From: Planctomycetaceae bacterium
Lineage (GTDB): Bacteria > Planctomycetota > Phycisphaerae > Phycisphaerales > SM1A02
Assembly (NCBI GenBank): GCA_947459855.1
Contig: CANHFL010000103.1
Coordinates: 1-5,395 of the forward strand
Direction: 5' to 3'
DNA length: 5,395 nucleotides
Part shown: positions 1-5,395 of the stretch, piece by piece
Layout: every line of letters starts with the position of its first letter
Position numbering within the stretch: position 1 is the first letter of the stretch
Notes under the pieces: generated by a model
Database searches by the model: none
What the model was told of the DNA's origin: nothing
Seen by the model: only the letters and a program-made list of their open reading frames with translations
Translations under genes and position numbers: made by a program

Positions 1-1
1 G

Positions 2-3000
2 GTGCCGCGCAAGCCGCCGATCCCGGTGGCGATGGCGCTGGGTGTGCGCGGGCGGCTTGCGCCCGACGGCACGGAGACCGAGGCGCTTGACGAGCGATCC
101 GTGCGTGCCGCGGCCCGACGACTGCACGAGGCGGGAATCCGGCACGTCGCGGTCGGGCTGATGCACGCCTGGCGGAACCCTTCGCACGAGGACCGCGTGG
201 CGGCGATCCTGCGTGGCGCGGGCTTCCTGCGCGTGGTCACGAGCACCGGCATGGCGCCGACGCCGCGCATCGTGCCGCGCGCGCAGACGGCGGTGGTCGA
301 TGCGGCACTCAGCACGGCCGTGCGCGGGCTGCTGGAGCGGATCGGCGAACAGGCCTCGCCCGGCCGGGTGCTGGCGGGCACGAGCGCCGGCGGCATCGTC
401 GACGCACGCGAGTACCTGCCGAAGGACAGCCTGCTGAGCGGGCCCGCGCTGGGCGCCCAGCACGCGCTGGCGGGGATGCGGCGCGCCGGCCACTCCGAGG
501 GCATCGGCTTCGACATGGGCGGCACCAGCACGGACGTCGCGCTGCTGGGTGCGCGCGGGGTCGCCATGCGCTCCGCCAGCGACGTGGCGGGAATTGCCGT
601 CGCCAGCCCGTGCGTCGACGTCCTGAGCGTGGCGGCCGGCGGCGGGTCCATCTGCCGCGCGACGCGCGAGGGCCTCTTCGTCGGCCCGCGCAGCGCCGGC
701 GCGGAACCGGGGCCCGCCTGCTACGGGCGCGGTGGGCCGCTGACCGTGACCGACGTGAACCTCCTGCTCGGGCGACTGGTGCCCGGCGGATCGCTGCCGC
801 TCGACCGCGGTGCGGCGGAGCGCGCAGCCGAGCGCGAGGCCGCGCAGGCAGGGCTTGAGGTGGACACGATGCTCCACCGCTTCCTGGCGCTTGCGAACGA
901 GCACATGGCGGGCGCCGTCCGCGCGGCCTGTGCCGCGCGCGGCGCCGACCCGCAAGACCGCGTGCTGGTGGCGTTCGGCGGCGCAGGCGGCCAGCACGCG
1001 TGCGGCGTGGCGGCAGCGCTGGGCATGCGCCGCGTGCTGGTGCTGCCGAACGCGGGGTTCGTGAGCGGCGCGGGCGCGCACGGCACCACCCGCGGGCGCG
1101 TGGGGGTCGCGGCCTGCGAATCGCCCGCATCCGATCGCGATGCGGTGCGCGCCGCGGTCGGATTGGCCGCGGCGCGTGCGTGCGACGCGCTGCGCGCGGA
1201 CGGCGCACGCCGCCCCGAAGCGCGCGGGACCGAGCTCACGATGCGCGTGGCCGGCCAGGCAGGGACGCTGCCGGTGCATCTCGCGCCCGACGCCGCCTAC
1301 GAGCCTGCGGACGCGGCACGTGCGTTCGCCAGCGAGTTCGTCCGCATCTTCGCCCGACCTGCGCCGACGGCGGTCCCGGTGGTCGAATCGGTGCTGGTGC
1401 ACGCCGGCGATGCCGACGATTCGACCGGCGAGCTGCCCGACGGTGCGCCGGTTCGGCGCGCGTGGATCCAGGGCATCGAGCGCGGAGCCTGGGCCGGCGA
1501 TCGCGCCCTGCATGGGCCCGCCTTGCTGACCGAACCCGGGGCGACCATCGTCGTCGACGCCGGCTGGAGCGCGCACGTGGCACCCGGCGGTGCGGTCGAG
1601 CTCTCCGCTGCCGATGCCACGGCGCCCGAGCCCCTCTCCCCCGAGGTCGCTGCGGCGCGCTTCACCGCGATAGCCGCGTGGATGGGCGCGTTGCTCGAGC
1701 GCTCGGCCCGCAGCGTCAACGTCAAGGACCGCCTGGACTTCTCGTGCGGCGTGATGGATGCCGGGGGCCGGCTGTGTGCCAACGCGCCGCACGTGCCGGT
1801 GCACCTTGGCGCGCTCGGCGCCTGCGTGCGCGCGGTGACGGCTGCGCTGCCCGATGCCGGTACCGAGACGGTCCTGGTGAACCACCCCGCGTTCGGCGGG
1901 TCCCACCTTCCGGACATCACGGTGGTCCGGGCGGTCCATGACGACGCAGGGCACCGCATCGGCTTCGTCGCGGCGCGCGCCCATCATGCCGAGGTCGGCG
2001 GCATCCGCCCCGGATCCATGCCGCCCGACGCACGCACGCTGGCCGAGGAAGGCGTGGCCATCGCGCCCACCGTCATCACGCGCGCCGGCGCGATGGATGC
2101 CGCGCGCGTGCGCGCGATCTTCGCGGGCGGCGCGCACCCGAGCCGCGACCCCGGCGCGAACGTGGACGACGTGCTGGCGGCATGCGCATCGCTTGATGCC
2201 GGGGCGGCCGCACTGCGCGACCTCGCGCGCGCCGCGGGCACGCCCACCCTTCGCGAAGCGATGCGCCAGCTGCTCGCGCGCAGCGCCGCCCGTACGCGCG
2301 GCCTGCTGGGACTGGTGCCGGGCGCCGGACTGCACGCCGTGGACACGATGGACGACGGCACGCCGCTCCGCGTCGCGGTCACACGTGACGGCGATCGCCT
2401 GCGCATCGACTTCACCGGATCGGGCGGCGTCCACCCCGGCGCGCTGAACGCGCCCGCCGCGGTGGTGCGGAGCGCGGTCCTCTACGTGCTCAGGCTCCTG
2501 GCCGGGCGCACCGAACCGCTCGACGAGCACACGGCCCCGCTCAACGAGGGATTCCTGGACGACGTCGACCTGGTGCTCCCGCCCGGGCTCCTGAACCCGC
2601 CGTTCGCCGCGGATCCGGCCGCCTGCCCGCCGGTGTCGTGCGGCAACACCGAGACGAGCCAGCGCGTGGTCGAACTGCTGCTGCGCGCCTTCCACGCCGC
2701 GGCCGGGAGCCAGGGCACCATGAACAACCTGGTGCTCGGGAACGCCGCGTTCAGCCTCTACGAGACGATCGGCGGCGGCGCGGGCGCGGCCCCCGGCGTT
2801 CCAGGCACGTCCGCCGTTCACGTCCACATGACGAACACGCGCATCACGGACCCCGAGACGCTCGAGATGCGGATGCCCGTGCGCCTCGAGCGCCTGCGGG
2901 TGCGGGCCGGCTCCGGCGGCTCCGGCGCCGCTCGCGGCGGCGACGGGATCGAGCGGCGGCTGCGGCTGCTGGCCGCCGCGGAACTCTGCTTCACGGGACA

Positions 3001-3187
3001 GCAGCGCCGCACCGGCGCACCCGGCGTGGACGGAGGGCTCGCGGGCGCACCGGGCGAGCAGGCGATCCTGCGCGCCGATGGCCGCACCGAGCCGCTTCCC
3101 GGCATCGTGCATGCGTGGCTTGAGGCCGGGGATTCGGTCGAGATCCGGACCCCGGGTGGCGGCGGCGCCGGCACGCCCAACGCCTGA
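2..3187 (+). CDS. 5-oxoprolinase-like HyuA-HyuB fusion, 5' partial
   Basis: Predicted ATP-dependent 5-oxoprolinase (5-oxo-L-proline + ATP + water to L-glutamate + ADP + phosphate), cytoplasmic. 1061 codons are visible. The reading frame is open to the window edge, so the GTG at base 2 is not the real start; about 100-130 residues with the first phosphate-binding motif (Hydant_A_N) should lie upstream. Visible residues (numbered from base 2): end of the HyuA N-terminal domain to ~95; Hydantoinase_A core ~100-370 with FDMGGTSTD (170-178), SAGAEPGPACYGRGGP (231-246), TVTDVNLLLGR (248-258) and FGGAGGQHAC (325-334); HyuA C-terminal region ~400-535. The HyuB half is ~545-1060 with VNVKDRLDFSC (572-582), HVPVHLG (597-603), NHPAFGGSHLPDIT (627-640), HHAEVGGIRPGSMPP (661-675), GNTETSQRVV (881-890), SQGTMNNL (903-910), YETIGGGAGA (920-929), HMTNTRITDPE (942-952) and a closing TPGGGGAG. 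The two halves are in one uninterrupted frame, as in eukaryotic OPLAH and many bacterial single-chain oxoprolinases. The NHP...GGSHLPD motif resembles 5-oxoprolinase rather than the NDPY...GGTHLPD common in HyuB. An N-methylhydantoinase or other hydantoinase activity cannot be excluded. Confidence 0.92.
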   Translation: MPRKPPIPVAMALGVRGRLAPDGTETEALDERSVRAAARRLHEAGIRHVAVGLMHAWRNPSHEDRVAAILRGAGFLRVVTSTGMAPTPRIVPRAQTAVVDAALSTAVRGLLERIGEQASPGRVLAGTSAGGIVDAREYLPKDSLLSGPALGAQHALAGMRRAGHSEGIGFDMGGTSTDVALLGARGVAMRSASDVAGIAVASPCVDVLSVAAGGGSICRATREGLFVGPRSAGAEPGPACYGRGGPLTVTDVNLLLGRLVPGGSLPLDRGAAERAAEREAAQAGLEVDTMLHRFLALANEHMAGAVRAACAARGADPQDRVLVAFGGAGGQHACGVAAALGMRRVLVLPNAGFVSGAGAHGTTRGRVGVAACESPASDRDAVRAAVGLAAARACDALRADGARRPEARGTELTMRVAGQAGTLPVHLAPDAAYEPADAARAFASEFVRIFARPAPTAVPVVESVLVHAGDADDSTGELPDGAPVRRAWIQGIERGAWAGDRALHGPALLTEPGATIVVDAGWSAHVAPGGAVELSAADATAPEPLSPEVAAARFTAIAAWMGALLERSARSVNVKDRLDFSCGVMDAGGRLCANAPHVPVHLGALGACVRAVTAALPDAGTETVLVNHPAFGGSHLPDITVVRAVHDDAGHRIGFVAARAHHAEVGGIRPGSMPPDARTLAEEGVAIAPTVITRAGAMDAARVRAIFAGGAHPSRDPGANVDDVLAACASLDAGAAALRDLARAAGTPTLREAMRQLLARSAARTRGLLGLVPGAGLHAVDTMDDGTPLRVAVTRDGDRLRIDFTGSGGVHPGALNAPAAVVRSAVLYVLRLLAGRTEPLDEHTAPLNEGFLDDVDLVLPPGLLNPPFAADPAACPPVSCGNTETSQRVVELLLRAFHAAAGSQGTMNNLVLGNAAFSLYETIGGGAGAAPGVPGTSAVHVHMTNTRITDPETLEMRMPVRLERLRVRAGSGGSGAARGGDGIERRLRLLAAAELCFTGQQRRTGAPGVDGGLAGAPGEQAILRADGRTEPLPGIVHAWLEAGDSVEIRTPGGGGAGTPNA

Positions 3188-3193
3188 GCGCGG

Positions 3194-3994
3194 TCACTGC
3201 AGCTCGATGCGCTCGACGCGGTTCGCGAGGCCGGTGTCCTCGCTGATCTCGACGAAGACGCCGCAGATGCGCGCGTCGTCCTGGCCCATCTCGTAGTGGA
3301 CGGGCAGCGCGGTGGTCATGTGGCGCACCACGGCCTCGGTCTGGCGGCCGATGACGGAGTCGTACGGCCCGCACATGCCCATGTCGGTGATGAACGCGGT
3401 GCCCTTGCGCAGGATGCGCGCGTCCGCCGTGGGCACGTGCGTATGGGACCCGGCGACGAGCGCCGCGCGGCCATCGCACCAGGCGGCCAGCGCGGCCTTC
3501 TCGCTGGTGGCTTCCATGTGCGCCTCGACGACCACGATCGGGCGTCGCTCGGGAATGGCCGCGATCACCTCGTCGACCGCGGTGAAGGGGTCGTTCGCCG
3601 GCAGCGGGAAGAAGACGCGCCCGAGGACGGTCACCACGTAGATGTCGCGCGCACGGCCATTGGCCGCAGGGATCCGGGAGAACCGCTTGCCCGGCGAGCG
3701 CGCCGAGAGGTTCGCGGGGCGCGCCACGGGCTCTTCGGGACGCTCCAGGTACGGCACGATCTTGGGGTCGCGGTACACGTGGTCCCCAAGGGTCAGCGCG
3801 TCGATGCCCATGGCCCGGAAGGCCTTGTAGAGCTCTGGCGTGAGGCCGGACCCGTTGCGGGCGTTCTCGCCGTTGGCGACGACCACGTCCGGCGCCCAGC
3901 GTTCCCGCAGGGCCGGCAGGCACTTCTCCAGCACGGCGCGGCCCGGAGCCCCGTTGATATCGCCGAGGAATGCGAGCTTGACGGTGCGACCCAT
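3194..3994 (-). CDS. YmdB/TIGR00282 family metallophosphoesterase
   Basis: Predicted binuclear-metal phosphodiesterase of the calcineurin-like fold, 266 aa, close to the 264 aa of Bacillus subtilis YmdB, which hydrolyses 2',3'-cyclic nucleotides and affects biofilm and motility decisions. Motifs in order: FLGDINGAPGR (metal Asp12), ANGENARNGSGLT (Glu43, Asn44), TLGDHVY (Asp71, His72), RPANL (92-96), EAHMEATSEK (His159), GSHTHVPTADARIL (His184, His186) and ITDMGMCGPYDSVIG (202-216). All expected metal ligands are present except that the usual Asn of GNH is Asp71 (codon at 3782-3784 reads GAC on the minus strand). No signal peptide or membrane segment, so it is cytoplasmic. The ATG at 3994 is the only plausible start because an in-frame TAG lies two codons upstream (3998-4000) and the family match begins at residue 5. 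There is no clear Shine-Dalgarno sequence. It is convergent with the oxoprolinase gene, 6 bp between stops, and divergent from the next gene. The family call is firm; the actual substrate is unknown. Confidence 0.93.
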   Translation of the reverse strand: MGRTVKLAFLGDINGAPGRAVLEKCLPALRERWAPDVVVANGENARNGSGLTPELYKAFRAMGIDALTLGDHVYRDPKIVPYLERPEEPVARPANLSARSPGKRFSRIPAANGRARDIYVVTVLGRVFFPLPANDPFTAVDEVIAAIPERRPIVVVEAHMEATSEKAALAAWCDGRAALVAGSHTHVPTADARILRKGTAFITDMGMCGPYDSVIGRQTEAVVRHMTTALPVHYEMGQDDARICGVFVEISEDTGLANRVERIELQ

Positions 3995-4004
3995 GCGCTA
4001 CACT
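3978..4004 (+). promoter_or_regulatory. candidate promoter for the DUF3553-like gene
   Basis: TTGACG at 3978-3983 (five of six match to the -35 consensus) and TACACT at 3999-4004 (four of six to -10) are separated by 15 bp, which is shorter than the ideal 17. Transcription would start near 4011 and give a leader of about 110 nt before the ATG at 4124. The -35 box lies inside the 5' end of the divergent phosphoesterase gene. The match is suggestive only, and the promoter consensus of this organism is unknown. Confidence 0.3.
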
Positions 4005-4007
4005 CTA
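4002..4007 (-). promoter_or_regulatory. candidate -10 box of the phosphoesterase gene
   Basis: On the minus strand TAGAGT (four of six to the -10 consensus) ends 7 nt before the ATG at 3994. Transcription from it would begin at or next to the start codon, giving a leaderless or nearly leaderless mRNA, which agrees with the lack of a Shine-Dalgarno sequence. No good -35 box is seen at 16-18 bp. It overlaps the candidate -10 of the opposite strand. Weak evidence. Confidence 0.18.
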
Positions 4008-4123
4008 CGCGTTCCTGCCTTCTGGCACGGTGCATGCAACCTGGGGCCTCGACGACCCGGCGATCGGTCTTGGCCGACGGGGTCTGGCCATCCGTGTTGC
4101 CCCGGGCCCCGGAATCCCAAACC

Positions 4124-4741
4124 ATGCAGACGACTTCGTTCAAGATCGGCGAGAAGGTTCGCCATTCCAAGCGCCTTGAGTGGGGCACCGGGACGATCGC
4201 CAAGATCGAGGTGATCACCCGCGAGGGTCGCCCCGACCGCCGCATCTGGATCCGCTTCCCCAACGCCGGCGAGAAGACGGTGCTGGCCAGCATGGCCGAG
4301 CTGGAGCACGTCGACGGCGGGGACCAGCTGGGCGCCACGCCGACCCTTGCCGACCTGCACGCCCGGTCCGACGGTGGCTGGCTGGGAGAGATCTCGAAGA
4401 AGAAGCCCGAGCACGTGATGACCACGCTGCCCGATTCCGCGACCGACCCGTTCGTCCCCATCCGCCGCCGGCTGCAGAACACCCTCGCGCTGTACCGCTT
4501 CGACGCCTCGTCGCGGCTCATCGAGTGGGCCGTGGCGCAGAGCGGGCTGAACGACCCGCTGGGGCACTTCAGCCGGCACGACCTGGAGGCGCTCTTCGGA
4601 CGCTGGAAGTTCGCGCTCGACGCACACCTGGGAAAGCTCCTCCAGGAAGCGCGCCGCGAACCAGGATCGCTCGAGGAAGCCCAGAAGGGCGCGCCGCCGG
4701 CCGCGATCGCTGCGGTGAAGCGCATCAGCGCGTTCCGCTGA
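4124..4741 (+). CDS. DUF3553-like N-terminal domain protein, function unknown
   Basis: A 205-aa soluble protein I do not recognise by name. Residues ~5-64 (FKIGEKVRHSKRLEWGTGTI ... WIRFPNAGEKTV ... MAELEHV) have the pattern of a small beta-barrel of the DUF3553 type: a 'VxH' strand, a W-G-x-G turn, a variable basic loop (31-39, rich in R and E) and a strand with F-x-x-A-G-x-K-T. Related barrels (CarD/Tudor/SH3-like) often bind nucleic acid or protein. Residues ~65-100 form a linker with a KKK patch (92-94). Residues ~108-175 look mainly helical (RRRLQNTLALYRFD, LIEWAVAQSG, HDLEALFGRWKFALDAHLGKLLQ) and I can assign no family; the tail is Ala/Lys/Arg-rich. No signal peptide or membrane helix. 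ATG 4124 is chosen because the barrel starts at residue 6; an in-frame ATG at 4034 would add 30 low-complexity residues. The Shine-Dalgarno is weak. The ABC1-kinase gene follows 43 bp downstream on the same strand, so co-transcription is possible unless the hairpin between them terminates. Confidence 0.82.
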   Translation: MQTTSFKIGEKVRHSKRLEWGTGTIAKIEVITREGRPDRRIWIRFPNAGEKTVLASMAELEHVDGGDQLGATPTLADLHARSDGGWLGEISKKKPEHVMTTLPDSATDPFVPIRRRLQNTLALYRFDASSRLIEWAVAQSGLNDPLGHFSRHDLEALFGRWKFALDAHLGKLLQEARREPGSLEEAQKGAPPAAIAAVKRISAFR

Positions 4742-4765
4742 GCGGCGCCCGGGTCACGGCGCCGC
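4742..4765 (+). terminator. GC-rich hairpin after the stop codon
   Basis: A perfect 8-bp inverted repeat, GCGGCGCC at 4742-4749 and GGCGCCGC at 4758-4765, encloses an 8-nt loop and starts immediately after the TGA of the DUF3553-like gene. All stem pairs are G-C, so the RNA hairpin would be very stable. No T-run follows (next bases CGATAGGATC), so it is not a canonical intrinsic terminator. It could be a partial terminator, an mRNA 3'-end stabiliser, or a structure controlling access to the downstream start, whose candidate ribosome site begins 5 nt after the stem. The symmetry is directly visible; the role is inference. Confidence 0.4.
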
Positions 4766-4769
4766 CGAT

Positions 4770-4773
4770 AGGA
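4770..4773 (+). promoter_or_regulatory. weak ribosome-binding site of the ABC1-kinase gene
   Basis: AGGA at 4770-4773 lies 11 nt before the ATG at 4785, a little farther than optimal. It sits just 3' of the hairpin at 4742-4765. The surrounding TAGGAT (4769-4774) also resembles a -10 box (four of six), but no -35 partner is visible, so the ribosome-site reading is slightly preferred. Confidence 0.3.
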
Positions 4774-4784
4774 TCCGACCCCGC

Positions 4785-5395
4785 ATGGCCAACGCGATCG
4801 ACATTCCCGTCGCCCGGCGCCTGAAGAACGCCCAGCGGTACCGCGAGGTCATCGGCGTCCTGGCACGCTTCGGGTTCGCCAGCTTCGTGGCGCAGTCCGG
4901 CTTCGCCCCGCTCCGGAAGGCGAACCTGGAGTGGCTCTACAGCCGCGATGGCACCGTGGACCTCTCGTCCGCGCCCTTCGAGGTGCGCCTGCGGAAGGCG
5001 ATGGAGGAGCTGGGCCCGACCTTCATCAAGATCGGCCAGATCCTCTCGACCCGCCGTGACCTGATCCCGGACTCGCTCGCGGACGAGTTCGCGCAGCTGC
5101 AGGCCGACTGCCCGAAGATCCCGTTCGACCGGGTCCGGGCCGCGCTGGACGAGCAGCTCAAGGGCCGGACCGACGAGCTGTTCCAGTGGATCGACCCCGA
5201 GCCGCTTGCCGCCGCATCGATGGCGCAGGTGCATGCGGCCATCTGGAAGGACGGAAGCGAGGTCGTCGTCAAGTTGCTGCGTCCGGACGCCGCCGACCAG
5301 ATCGAGGCCGACATGGAGGCGCTGGCCTTCGTCGCGCGCCTGGCCGAGGACCGGCTGGCCAAGAGCGGCTTCAGCCCGACGGAGATCGTCGAGGA
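4785..5395 (+). CDS. ABC1/UbiB/AarF family atypical kinase, 3' partial
   Basis: The first 203 codons of an ABC1-family (UbiB/ADCK/AarF) protein-kinase-like ATPase; the gene continues past the right edge, and family members are usually ~430-560 aa. Family hallmarks: LGPTFIKIGQILSTRRDLIP (76-95) contains the invariant KxGQ motif (Lys82, Gly84, Gln85); PLAAASMAQVH (140-150) is the Ala-rich loop that replaces the usual kinase Gly-rich loop; EVVVKLLRP (159-167) carries the probable ATP-site lysine, Lys163. UbiB and its relatives are membrane-associated and needed for ubiquinone biosynthesis or lipid/isoprenoid homeostasis; in organisms without ubiquinone the role is unsettled. The C-terminal catalytic motifs (HxN region, DFG-like) and any C-terminal membrane helices are outside the window. 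ATG 4785 fits the family: an N-terminal helical stretch (RRLKNAQRYREVIGVLARFG, 11-30) precedes the KxGQ helix. The weak AGGA upstream and the preceding hairpin are the only visible control elements. The symbol ubiB is withheld because subfamily and quinone type cannot be judged. Confidence 0.92.
   Translation, partial: MANAIDIPVARRLKNAQRYREVIGVLARFGFASFVAQSGFAPLRKANLEWLYSRDGTVDLSSAPFEVRLRKAMEELGPTFIKIGQILSTRRDLIPDSLADEFAQLQADCPKIPFDRVRAALDEQLKGRTDELFQWIDPEPLAAASMAQVHAAIWKDGSEVVVKLLRPDAADQIEADMEALAFVARLAEDRLAKSGFSPTEIVE

Noticed and set aside
309..1239. Long antisense open frames of 299 and 172 codons under the oxoprolinase gene
   Set aside because: Their translations are Arg/Ala/Pro-rich low complexity, typical of the complement of GC-rich coding DNA, and the + strand frame has clear family motifs throughout.
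1000..1941. + strand open frame of 313 codons in another frame within the oxoprolinase gene
   Set aside because: Arg-rich shadow product without any recognisable pattern; it overlaps the motif-bearing frame completely.
2910..2927. Two tandem copies of the 9-bp unit GCTCCGGCG
   Set aside because: They encode the Gly/Ser turn of a conserved motif of this family (GSGGxG...GGDG), so the repeat is explained by protein sequence.
2991..3923. Minus-strand open frame of 310 codons overlapping the phosphoesterase gene in another frame
   Set aside because: Shadow frame; all phosphoesterase metal motifs are in the 3194-3994 frame.
4066..4089. Imperfect direct repeat GGTCTTGGCC / GGTCTGGCC in the intergenic region, 15 bp apart
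   Set aside because: Short, imperfect and GC-rich; it could be a regulator site but is within what chance would give in such DNA.
3296..4123. + strand open frame continuous with the DUF3553-like gene but antisense to the phosphoesterase
   Set aside because: The 276 upstream codons are the complement of a confident gene and show His/Arg/Gly-rich composition; only the part from 4124 looks like protein.
3793..4725. Minus-strand open frame of 310 codons opposite the DUF3553-like gene
   Set aside because: Ser/Arg-rich complement product. The + strand frame shows barrel and helix patterns and a sensible position relative to the kinase gene.
4725..5362. Minus-strand open frames of 169 and 141 codons opposite the ABC1 kinase
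   Set aside because: The + strand encodes KxGQ and Ala-rich-loop motifs; the antisense products show nothing.
1..5395. Search for an undescribed multi-gene system, mobile element, CRISPR array, tRNA or attachment site
   Set aside because: No direct-repeat arrays, transposase or integrase motifs, cloverleaf candidates or long terminal repeats were seen. Three of the four genes belong to well-known families, and gene order suggests ordinary chromosome.

Overview
The window is very GC-rich, densely packed bacterial chromosome DNA. It holds four protein-coding genes, two of them cut by the window edges, and no RNA genes, mobile elements or CRISPR array. Gene content (5-oxoprolinase, YmdB-type phosphoesterase, ABC1-family kinase) is chromosomal housekeeping or metabolism. 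The lineage cannot be fixed from the sequence. The combination of a YmdB-like protein with a GDH rather than GNH metal motif, a DUF3553-like protein, weak or absent Shine-Dalgarno sequences and high GC would fit a Planctomycetota (Phycisphaerae-like) genome. A high-GC proteobacterium remains possible. This is inference from memory of the families, not from a search.

Layout. From the left edge to 3187 (+) runs the body of a single-chain hydantoinase A/B-type 5-oxoprolinase that has lost only its N-terminal ~100-130 residues to the window edge. Six bases after its stop, the stop of a convergent minus-strand gene begins (3194-3994). This encodes a YmdB/TIGR00282-type binuclear-metal phosphoesterase. 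A 129-bp divergent intergenic region (3995-4123) carries candidate promoters for both directions. It is followed on the + strand by a 205-residue protein with an N-terminal DUF3553-like small barrel and an uncharacterised helical C-terminal half (4124-4741). A strong GC-rich hairpin follows its stop, and 43 bp after that stop begins an ABC1/UbiB/AarF-type atypical kinase (4785 to the right edge).

Function. The genes do not form one obvious pathway. The oxoprolinase would recycle 5-oxoproline to glutamate with ATP. The YmdB-like enzyme is predicted to hydrolyse cyclic nucleotides or other phosphodiesters. The ABC1 kinase is typically linked to isoprenoid quinone or lipid metabolism. The DUF3553-like protein has no assigned role and may be co-transcribed with the kinase. 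I see no convincing evidence of an undescribed multi-gene system. The items most worth a second look are the Asn-to-Asp change in the phosphoesterase metal site, the uncharacterised C-terminal half of the DUF3553-like protein, and the hairpin between it and the kinase gene.
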